A stretch of 5,802 bases of DNA from Bacilli bacterium (GTDB lineage: Bacteria > Bacillota_I > Bacilli_A > ML615J-28 > CAG-698), in the NCBI GenBank assembly GCA_023228385.1, contig JALOBF010000101.1, forward strand, positions 1 through 5,802. The letters run 5' to 3'. The position numbers and the translations under genes are program-made. This document shows, piece after piece, positions 1 through 5,802 of this stretch. Every line of letters begins with the position of its first letter. Position 1 is the first letter of the stretch. The notes beneath the pieces are model-generated. The model worked only from the letters and a program-made list of their open reading frames with translations. It had not been told where the DNA came from and did not search any database.

Positions 1-1248
1 GATCAGCGGTTATATATTCTCAAATTTTTTGCCATCTAGGATAAATCAATTAATATCATTGGCAGATAGAAAATTTACAGATTATTATTCTTGTGTGGCT
101 ACTGAAAATGAACTTCCAACCTTGGAATTTATTTCGTCTGATTTATTGGAAAAAACTATTCTTATAAGAAATCCAGAAGTTAACTCCGAGAAAGTACTCT
201 TCATTGTTGGAAAACCTGGTGTAGGTAAAAGTCATCTTGTAAACGAACTTAAGGTTCCTGAAACGCAATTGTATAGATTTTGGATTAGAAATCAGGATCC
301 AGAGAGAATTGACAGGTTAAACTACAATACTTTTTTAAACCAATTATCTTTGAAGTTGTTTGGTTCGGGCCGTTTAAGAACAGAAGAAGAAATAATATCT
401 AAATTTGATTCAAACGGCGAAGTGTTTTATATAGATGGACTAGATCATGTTGAAAACTATAACCCTATTCAAATTCAGTATTATTTTGACTTTATTGATA
501 AAATTAATAAAACAAAAAGTGGGAGAGTAGTTGTTCTTACAAGACCCTTAAACCAAAAAATAGAATATCCAATTTATCAATTACAGAATTGGTCACCTGA
601 GGAAACTAAAGAATACCTAAAACAAAAGGGAATAGAAGATTATTCATTGTTTACTAAAATATATGAAATATCACATGGTTATCCAATTATAGCAAGCTTT
701 GTTACATCTGAATGGTTTAAGAATGGAAGACTTGCTCATGATGGTAAAATTTCAGAATTAACAGAATATTATTCAATCGTGATAAATAATATTAAGTTCA
801 AAAGTAAACTTAGTATTTTCACTTTATCTTCGACTTTCTTCATGAAGGATGAATTGGAATTTTTATTAGACGACAAAAAGAATGAATTATTTGATTTTAT
901 TGATTATTATCCATACTTATTTGAGATTAGGGATGAAAGAATAGCTTTAATTCATGATAGTTTCAACAATTATATTACAAATCAAATCCAATTGGATTTA
1001 TCCTTAAAACAAAAATTACACGAATTTGTTTAACAATCACTAAAAAATGCAGAACCTAGATTTATGGCCCGGTTTTTTCATATGATTTAAACAAAAATTT
1101 TCTTTCGTATTTACTTCATAAATATAGCAAAATAGATGAATACATAAAATTAAAAAATAATATTCTTGATTATGAATCAATAAAGCAACTATACTACTCT
1201 CTTAGGAAAATTTATGCAAGAGAAGATATATCCTTACTGGATTGGTGA
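1..1248 (+). pseudogene. STAND/NACHT-type P-loop ATPase, broken and partial
   Basis: The reading frame is open from base 2, so the true start and any N-terminal effector domain lie left of the window; the TTG at 29 is only the first start-like codon inside it. Counting from that TTG, residues 61-68 are a Walker A motif (GKPGVGKS, bases 209-232). FYIDGLDHV (about bases 426-452) is a Walker B, VVVLTRP (528-548) fits a sensor-1 strand, and HGYP is the GxP motif of the helical domain in STAND ATPases. These proteins act as nucleotide switches, often in defence or signalling. The frame stops at TAA 1031-1033. It resumes sensibly (QSLKNAEPRF) and then shifts by one base in the T6 run at 1073-1078. 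The restored frame, 1078-1245, reads YDLNKNFLSYLLHKYSK and onward, with a helical character matching the upstream part. The final TGA at 1246 lies at the start of the insertion-sequence remnant. The specific subfamily cannot be assigned. Confidence 0.85.
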
Positions 1249-1374
1249 CACTTTTTAATACAAATTTTATATAGAGAGTTGTTTGTATTCAACCGGTGAC
1301 AAATAATTAAAGCTACCATGGATTCTAAAGTTATTGTACCAGTTGATGTAATCGAATAATTCTCGTTGTGCAAG
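1246..1374 (-). mobile_element. IS3-family insertion sequence remnant (right end)
   Basis: On the minus strand this stretch holds the last 35 codons of an IS3-family orfB transposase followed by about 20 bases of non-coding DNA. It begins at 1246 with TGACACTTTTTAATAC, which has the TG terminus usual for IS3-family inverted repeats. The body of the element (orfA and most of orfB, including the DDE active site) is absent. An imperfect inverted match to the end, finishing in TGTCA, lies at 1409-1424 (about 11 of 16 bases by eye), so the remnant could extend to 1424 as an internally deleted element. No clear target duplication is visible. It abuts the broken ATPase gene and probably truncated it. 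Confidence 0.7.
1267..1374 (-). pseudogene. IS3-family transposase orfB, C-terminal fragment
   Basis: Read from 1374 down to the TAA at 1267-1269, the minus strand encodes 35 residues containing DYINWYNNFRIHGS and YLSPVEY. This is the characteristic C-terminal end of IS3/IS150-group integrase-type transposases (consensus approximately DYIxWYNNxRIHxxLxxxSPxEY). Two codons upstream in this frame there is a TAG (1378-1380), and no further transposase sequence is recognisable beyond 1374. The catalytic D, D and E residues are missing, so the fragment is inactive. The tail after YLSPVEY is short (KQLSI), as expected for the natural end of orfB. Confidence 0.85.
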
Positions 1375-1410
1375 AAACTACATTCTGTTTACTTAAATGT
1401 AGTTTTTATT
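1375..1410 (+). terminator. Rho-independent terminator-like hairpin
   Basis: A perfect 10-bp inverted repeat, AAACTACATT (1375-1384) and AATGTAGTTT (1396-1405), encloses an 11-base loop and runs into a T-rich tract (1403-1413). The stem has only two G-C pairs, so it is weak. It lies between the transposase remnant and the promoters of the next operon, where it would insulate that operon from upstream transcription. Confidence 0.55.
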
Positions 1411-1433
1411 TTTAATTAATGTCACGGTACTTT

Positions 1434-1462
1434 TTTAAAAATTCTCTCTTTTTTGCTATAAT
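1434..1462 (+). promoter_or_regulatory. Upstream candidate promoter (P1) of the LemA operon
   Basis: A consensus -10 TATAAT (1457-1462) is preceded by TGC, giving an extended -10. A poor -35 (TTTAAA, 1434-1439) sits 17 bases upstream. The extended -10 could compensate for the weak -35. It lies 40 bases upstream of the second promoter. Confidence 0.5.
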
Positions 1463-1473
1463 TTTCAATTATA

Positions 1474-1502
1474 TTGACACAATTAGACAATAGTGTTAAA
1501 AT
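1474..1502 (+). promoter_or_regulatory. Main sigma-A-type promoter (P2) of the LemA operon
   Basis: A perfect -35 TTGACA (1474-1479) is followed by a 17-base spacer and a -10 TAAAAT (1497-1502), with an extended TGT just before the -10. Transcription would start near 1509 and give a leader of about 30 bases. The leader carries a GGGAG ribosome binding site at 1526-1530, nine bases before the ATG at 1540. This is close to the ideal housekeeping promoter, so the operon is probably expressed constitutively. Confidence 0.8.
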
Positions 1503-1539
1503 AAGTTTAATTTACAGTTGAAAGTGGGAGAGTATTAGG

Positions 1540-3405
1540 ATGCAGCCGATAGACAATATCTATGAACCACTGGATTTGTATAAAAATCAATATCAAGAAG
1601 AACATGCGAGAAATGTTCAAGCGTTCTTTGAAGATTTAATAAAACAATCAGGCATAGACGAACAAGAGAATATTGATACAGTTAAAGAGATTAGGCTAAA
1701 TGAAAAAGTAATTTCTAAAGTTAAAACAAAATATCGAATAAAAATCGGATTTAGAAATTTTTTAATATTTTTAACAGTTATATTTTTTATGGCAAGTGTA
1801 TTGTTAATTTATACTTATATTAAAAAAAATAATGCTTTAGAACCATATATTAATCTATTAATGGGGATTGCTTGTGCACTCTGTGGCATTGGGTTGATTT
1901 TATTAATTACACTTAAAACGAATAAAACCATTAAAAATTTAGATGAATACCTCGCAGAATTAAATGACAAAGTCAAAGATTTATATCAAAAGGCATGGGA
2001 ACAAATGCGGCCGCTTAATAATTTGTATGATTGGGCAATGACCGCTACATTAATTCAAAAAACAATACCATTAGTTAAACTTGATCCTTATTTTGATAAA
2101 AGACGCTTTGTTTATCTAAACCGCAAATATGGTTTGCGTGATAATACGGATAAAAAGAATTCAGTGTTATATATTCAAAGCGGTGAAATTATTAATAATC
2201 CCTTTTTATTAGCGCGGACACTCAATTTTCGTATGAGTACTAAAATATATTATGGATCGTTAACGATTAGTTGGATTGTATCAAGGGAAGTTGACGGAAA
2301 AACTGTTTATGAAACCAAAACAGAAGTACTCAGAGCCTCGGTCACTAAACCATATCCCACCTATTCCTCAAATTCATTTATTATTTATGCCAATGATGCT
2401 GCCCCCGATTTATCATTTAGTAGAAGACCATCAAATGTCAGTGGTTTAAGTGAAAAACAAATTGACAGGAAAGTGAATAAAGAAGGCAAAAAAATTGAAA
2501 AATTGGCAAGAAAATCGGTAGCTCTAATTGATGGGTTTACCGCAATGGCAAATTCCGAGTTTGAAGTTTTGTTTAATGCGCTTGATCGCGATAATGAAGT
2601 TCAATTTAGATTGCTTTTTACCCCGCTTGCTCAAAAGCAAATTATTAAATTAATAAAAGATCAATCGGTTGGTTACGGCGATAATTGGTCATTTATCAAA
2701 AGAAAACGTCTTAATTTTATTTATCCCAATCATTTAAACAATATTGATTTATCACTGGATCCATCCCGGTATGTTAATTATGAACTGGCGGCTTCAAAAA
2801 AAATTTTTAATAATTATAACACTCAATTTTTTAAAGATTTTTATTTTGCAATGGCACCCATTCTTGCAATTCCCCTTTATCAACAATATCAACCTCAAGA
2901 ATTTATTTACGATGATGATAATTATTATTATAATGTTTGTTCCTGGGAACACGAATCTATCGCTAATTATTTAAAAGAATCGCATTTTAAACATCCGGAG
3001 TCAATTACAAAAAACATTTTAAAAACTAATATTGTCAGTTCAGGAAAAGATTATGATGTAATTGCGGTTACTGCATATGGATTTAAGGGGGTTAAACGGG
3101 TAGAGTATGTTAGTGTGCGCGGCGGTGACGGCAAATATCATAGGGTACCGGTGCCGTGGGTTGAATATATCCCGGTCGATCGTACCTCTAATGTTGTTGT
3201 AAAAGCGGCTGATAAAATTAATCGCTCACAATTTATTAATAATAAGTATGGTAATCAAAGTTGGCAAACCTTTATACAAAATATTGCTAAATCGAGTGAG
3301 AGTTTTATATTCAGAAAATCATTGCTTGCTTTTATTACTAAAAGTCAATATAACGATCAAATAAACCAATCATTTGATGAGATTTTATTTCAATCTAAAA
3401 AATAA
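1540..3405 (+). CDS. Two-TM membrane protein, DUF3137-like partner of LemA
   Basis: The protein has 621 residues; ATG 1540 is chosen for its GGGAG site and promoter. Residues 1-70 are soluble, charged and probably helical. Two hydrophobic segments (about 71-94 and 104-125) are split by a short KKNN-containing loop, and a helical, charged stretch covers about 131-165. With both termini on the same side, most of the mass (126-621) would be cytoplasmic (inference from the positive flanks). A segment around 337-400, containing FNALDRDNEVQFRLLFTPLAQ, resembles the core of DUF3137-type proteins frequently found beside LemA; this assignment is by eye and uncertain. A lysine-rich linker precedes it, and a beta-rich region (about 506-553) with YVSVRGGDGKYHRVPVPWVEY follows. 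No catalytic motif is recognised. It is co-transcribed with the LemA gene 25 bases downstream, so a shared membrane function is likely. Trp codons are all TGG (7). Confidence 0.85.
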   Translation: MQPIDNIYEPLDLYKNQYQEEHARNVQAFFEDLIKQSGIDEQENIDTVKEIRLNEKVISKVKTKYRIKIGFRNFLIFLTVIFFMASVLLIYTYIKKNNALEPYINLLMGIACALCGIGLILLITLKTNKTIKNLDEYLAELNDKVKDLYQKAWEQMRPLNNLYDWAMTATLIQKTIPLVKLDPYFDKRRFVYLNRKYGLRDNTDKKNSVLYIQSGEIINNPFLLARTLNFRMSTKIYYGSLTISWIVSREVDGKTVYETKTEVLRASVTKPYPTYSSNSFIIYANDAAPDLSFSRRPSNVSGLSEKQIDRKVNKEGKKIEKLARKSVALIDGFTAMANSEFEVLFNALDRDNEVQFRLLFTPLAQKQIIKLIKDQSVGYGDNWSFIKRKRLNFIYPNHLNNIDLSLDPSRYVNYELAASKKIFNNYNTQFFKDFYFAMAPILAIPLYQQYQPQEFIYDDDNYYYNVCSWEHESIANYLKESHFKHPESITKNILKTNIVSSGKDYDVIAVTAYGFKGVKRVEYVSVRGGDGKYHRVPVPWVEYIPVDRTSNVVVKAADKINRSQFINNKYGNQSWQTFIQNIAKSSESFIFRKSLLAFITKSQYNDQINQSFDEILFQSKK

Positions 3406-3414
3406 AATAATAAT

Positions 3415-3422
3415 AAGGGAGG
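3415..3422 (+). promoter_or_regulatory. Strong ribosome binding site of the LemA gene
   Basis: AAGGGAGG lies eight bases before the ATG at 3431. It fixes that ATG as the start rather than the in-frame ATG at 3374, which lies inside the preceding gene and would add 19 residues unlike LemA. Confidence 0.85.
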
Positions 3423-3430
3423 ATATTTAT

Positions 3431-4093
3431 ATGGCTAATGAATTGGATGAATTAACATCTCCGGTAAATCCGGATGGACGTGATGTAAATGTCATTGACA
3501 AGCAAATACCAATAAAAGTTGGTGTTGGTTCTGTGATATTTGAAATTGTTTTATGGGTATTAGGCATTATTCCGGGATTGATTTTTCTGTTTGTAAAGAT
3601 TAGTGCTAGTAATTATCTTAGAAAATTGCAGCAAAAGGTTCAGCATAATGCATCGCAAATCGATAATTATTTAGAACAACGCGTTATGATTTTGCAAAAT
3701 GTTGCCGGCCTTATTAATAAAGCAATTGATTTAGATAAGGATGTAATGAAGTCGGTAGCGGCCTACCGCGGCGGTGTAAATAACGATATTAGTCGTAATG
3801 AAGTGACAAAGGATCTTGATGCGATTTATTCTAGAATTAATGTTGCGTTTGAAGCATATCCGGATTTAAAGGCGCATAAAGCAGTTGCCGATGCGATGCA
3901 ACAAAACAGTTATTTGCAGAAAGAAATAACGGCAGCCAGAGAAATTTATAACGATACAATCAGACAATGGAACCAAGATATTAATTCGTGGCCGGCCAAA
4001 ATGATTGTTGCTGCTAAAGCGGGTTATACAACGAGAATTCCTTTTACCGCATCGCAAGAGGTTAAACAGCAATCTAGAAGTGTATTCTTCTAA
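3431..4093 (+). CDS. lemA: LemA family membrane protein
   Basis: The protein has 220 residues, close to the usual LemA length of about 180-200. A short soluble head (1-28) precedes one membrane segment (about 30-56). The rest is a long helical domain with the LemA hallmarks: IDNYLEQRVMILQNVAGL at 77-94 (family form IDxQLxRRxDLIPNLV), EAYPDLKAH at 141-149, ITAAREIYNDTIRQWNQDI at 166-184 (family AARRxYNxxVxxYN), then WPAKMIVAAKAGY (187-199) and a C-terminal phenylalanine-containing tail. LemA proteins are widespread membrane-anchored helical bundles of unknown biochemical role. The common Pro in IPNLV is replaced (LQNVA), and the head before the membrane segment is longer than usual. The gene is second in a two-gene operon and is followed by a terminator. 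Trp codons are all TGG (3). Confidence 0.93.
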   Translation: MANELDELTSPVNPDGRDVNVIDKQIPIKVGVGSVIFEIVLWVLGIIPGLIFLFVKISASNYLRKLQQKVQHNASQIDNYLEQRVMILQNVAGLINKAIDLDKDVMKSVAAYRGGVNNDISRNEVTKDLDAIYSRINVAFEAYPDLKAHKAVADAMQQNSYLQKEITAAREIYNDTIRQWNQDINSWPAKMIVAAKAGYTTRIPFTASQEVKQQSRSVFF

Positions 4094-4099
4094 AATCTT

Positions 4100-4136
4100 A
4101 AAAAATAAGTGTCGATTAAAGACAGTTATTTTTTTT
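4100..4136 (+). terminator. Rho-independent terminator after the LemA gene
   Basis: The hairpin pairs TGTC (4110-4113) with GACA (4121-4124) around the loop GATTAAA. It is extended by AAAAAATAA (4100-4108) with TTATTTTTT (4126-4134) across a single G-G mismatch, and it ends in a run of T to 4136. It starts 6 bases after the LemA stop codon and closes the two-gene operon. Confidence 0.8.
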
Positions 4137-4137
4137 A

Positions 4138-4165
4138 TTCAAAAGTACCAATAAAAATATATAAA
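4138..4165 (+). promoter_or_regulatory. Possible promoter of the lipoprotein gene
   Basis: TTCAAA (4138-4143) and TATAAA (4160-4165) are spaced by 16 bases directly after the terminator. Both boxes deviate from consensus in an AT-rich stretch where such matches are common by chance. A promoter is expected here because the terminator separates this gene from the LemA operon. Confidence 0.35.
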
Positions 4166-4204
4166 TTCACTGTTATGTTAGTTGAATAGAAAGGATAATC
4201 ACAT

Positions 4205-5802
4205 ATGAAAAAATTAATCATTATAATTACTGTATTTTTAAGTATTTTAGTTTTAGGCGGTTGTAATATAAAAGGAAATTATAATAAAGACAGTTATGAA
4301 ATTCAAAGTATATCATCTTATTCTGAGTTGAAAAGATTGTTGAAACCTAAAACTTCTTTGTTTGATTTTTTAAAACCCAAATCATACAAAGATGCGAATA
4401 ATGATGCAATACCCGAAGCCGGTGCTAATGAAGATTACAGTACCACTAATATTCAAGTAACCGGTGTCGATGAAGCTGATGTGGTGAAAAATGACGGTAG
4501 GTATATTTATATTGCTAATTATTTAGGAGTTGTAATCATTGATACTAATAATAATGAAGTATTTAAATATCAATACGACGACTTTTATCCCAGTGAGATG
4601 TATTTGCATGAAAATTATTTAGTGGTAATCGGACTTAAGGATGATTATCAATATCATGTTGATTATATTTTAGGTCGCGATTGTTTATGCTATAGAATGG
4701 GTGAATTTTCGGTTAAGGTTTTTGATATTACTAATAAAAGCCAAATAACCTTAAGCAGAGAAGTGTCTATTCCTTCCGGTAGATATGTATCTAGCCGAAT
4801 GATTGATAATGATATTTACTTTTTACTAAGAGCCAATACTTATGATTATAATACTAAAAAGGTTTATATTCCGGAGTATTCGGATAGTGTTATTGATAAT
4901 AAGCTTCATAAATTAACTATTGATCAAATTAAAATCTGTGGCGGCACTGAACATTTTTATGGTTATAATCTTTTATTATCGTTTAATATTACTAATCAAG
5001 ACGCGGCCCATATAGAAGCTTATTTAGGAAACTTTTCAAAAGTTTATGCTTCTAGAAATAATTTATATGTAGCTAATACCATTTATAAGCATTTTAATAA
5101 CGGTTTTGGCGATGTTGATATTGATACCTTAGATGATAATACATTAGTTTATCGTTTTGAAATTATTGAAGGTAAATTAGTTTATAAGGCTCAAAACATT
5201 ATTCCTGGACAAATTTTAAATCAATTTTCAATGGATGAATACGATAATTATTTCCGTATTGTAACTACTTATAATCAACAATCAGCAGCTTATGTTTTAT
5301 CTCTAAATGATGATTTTAAAATAATTTCTAAAATTGATGGTATTGGTATCGGCGAAAGAGTTTATAGTGTTCGTTTTGAACGCGAACGCGGTTATGTCGT
5401 TACTTTTAGAAATATTGATCCCTTATATATTATTGATTTTTCTAATCCTTATGAATTAAAGATTATCAGTGAATTAAAATCACCCGGTGTCAGCGATTAT
5501 TTACATAAGTATAATGATAATTTATTAATTGGCGTTGGTCGCAATATAGTTGATAACCTTAATAGAGGTGTGAAAATATCGTTATTTGATATTACTAATG
5601 AAACTGAACCAATCGAAAAAGACATTTACCATATTGAAGGTGAATACTCCTATACCGAATTACAATATAATCATAAAGTTTTATTAAATTATAAAAAATT
5701 AAATATTTTTGCTTTACCGGTATATGTAGATAACTATCTCTGTCAAAACCAAGGAATGTATGTTTTTCAAATCAACGAGGATGATCAAAAAATACTATTA
5801 TT
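4205..5802 (+). CDS. Lipoprotein with beta-propeller domain (partial)
   Basis: The first 532 codons are in the window and the end lies to the right. ATG 4205 follows a GAAAGGA site (4189-4195) by nine bases. Residues 1-20 form a lipoprotein signal peptide: MKK, a hydrophobic core, then the lipobox LGGC with Cys20 as the acylated residue, so the protein should be anchored outside the membrane. SSYSELKRLL (37-46) and NIQVTGVDEADVVKNDGRYI (82-101) are hallmarks of the secreted Beta_propel (PF09826-type) family, whose members run to about 600-750 residues. Blade-like repeats of the form hFDITN recur at about 173 (FDITN), 260 (FNITN), 411 (DFSN) and 461 (FDITN). The role of the family is unknown; a propeller suggests ligand or protein binding. 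There are no Trp residues in 532 and no internal stop. It has its own unit after the LemA terminator. Confidence 0.9.
   Translation, partial: MKKLIIIITVFLSILVLGGCNIKGNYNKDSYEIQSISSYSELKRLLKPKTSLFDFLKPKSYKDANNDAIPEAGANEDYSTTNIQVTGVDEADVVKNDGRYIYIANYLGVVIIDTNNNEVFKYQYDDFYPSEMYLHENYLVVIGLKDDYQYHVDYILGRDCLCYRMGEFSVKVFDITNKSQITLSREVSIPSGRYVSSRMIDNDIYFLLRANTYDYNTKKVYIPEYSDSVIDNKLHKLTIDQIKICGGTEHFYGYNLLLSFNITNQDAAHIEAYLGNFSKVYASRNNLYVANTIYKHFNNGFGDVDIDTLDDNTLVYRFEIIEGKLVYKAQNIIPGQILNQFSMDEYDNYFRIVTTYNQQSAAYVLSLNDDFKIISKIDGIGIGERVYSVRFERERGYVVTFRNIDPLYIIDFSNPYELKIISELKSPGVSDYLHKYNDNLLIGVGRNIVDNLNRGVKISLFDITNETEPIEKDIYHIEGEYSYTELQYNHKVLLNYKKLNIFALPVYVDNYLCQNQGMYVFQINEDDQKILL

Noticed and set aside
29..1033. 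A complete 334-aa gene starting at TTG 29
   Set aside because: The frame is open to the left edge with sensible residues before the TTG, there is no ribosome binding site, and coding sense continues beyond the TAA. It is a part of a larger broken gene.
1249..1299. Continuation of the ATPase frame past the TGA at 1246-1248
   Set aside because: This stretch is the antisense of the transposase C-terminus and its non-coding tail, so the apparent open frame is accidental.
1425..1539. Riboswitch or leader RNA upstream of the operon
   Set aside because: The predicted leader is only about 30 bases and no stable conserved structure is visible; promoters and a ribosome binding site account for the region.
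2744..2974. Small + strand ORF of 76 codons
   Set aside because: It lies wholly inside the 621-aa gene in another frame, has a low-complexity Ile/Met/Asn-rich product and no ribosome binding site.
3374..3430. Earlier in-frame start for LemA
   Set aside because: It overlaps the end of the upstream gene, adds 19 residues unlike LemA, and the strong AAGGGAGG site points to the ATG at 3431.
3866..4072. Minus-strand ORF of 68 codons
   Set aside because: It is antisense to the well-conserved C-terminal half of LemA and has no family resemblance or start signals.
4494..5802. Repeated FDITN-like segments as a DNA repeat array
   Set aside because: The similarity is at protein level, spaced irregularly and consistent with propeller blades; the DNA is not repeated closely enough for a repeat or CRISPR array.

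Overview
The window is AT-rich DNA from a low-GC Gram-positive-type bacterium, most likely a Mollicutes or Mollicutes-like Bacilli lineage (Acholeplasma, Haloplasma or Izemoplasma-like; inference). The evidence is strong AT bias, TTA-dominated leucine codons, good AGGAGG-type ribosome binding sites, TTGACA/TATAAT promoters and a lipobox lipoprotein. All 15 tryptophan codons I can place are TGG and none is TGA. That argues for the standard bacterial code and against Mycoplasma/Spiroplasma, which read TGA as Trp.

Left part (1-1424), a decayed accessory region. A P-loop STAND/NACHT-type ATPase gene enters from the left edge and is broken by an in-frame TAA at 1031-1033 and by a 1-base frameshift in the T-run at 1073-1078. 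Past these lesions the coding sense can be followed to 1245. There it meets the end of an IS3-family insertion-sequence remnant on the minus strand, which keeps only the last 35 transposase codons. A terminator-like hairpin follows at 1375-1405.

Middle part (1425-4136), an intact two-gene operon. Two tandem sigma-A-type promoters lead to a 621-aa protein with two membrane segments. Its central region resembles the DUF3137-type proteins often found beside LemA. A LemA-family membrane protein of 220 aa follows after 25 bases, and the unit closes with a hairpin terminator at 4100-4136. The two proteins probably act together at the membrane; no biochemical role is known to me.

Right part (4137-5802). 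A separate gene encodes a lipoprotein with a beta-propeller domain of the Beta_propel family (GVDEADVVK signature) and runs off the right edge. It would be anchored on the outer face of the membrane.

I see no tRNA, rRNA, CRISPR array or replication origin. The possible novelty is the LemA module with its large partner and the neighbouring propeller lipoprotein. The broken ATPase could be a relic of a defence-type STAND gene, but its effector domain, if any, lies outside the window.
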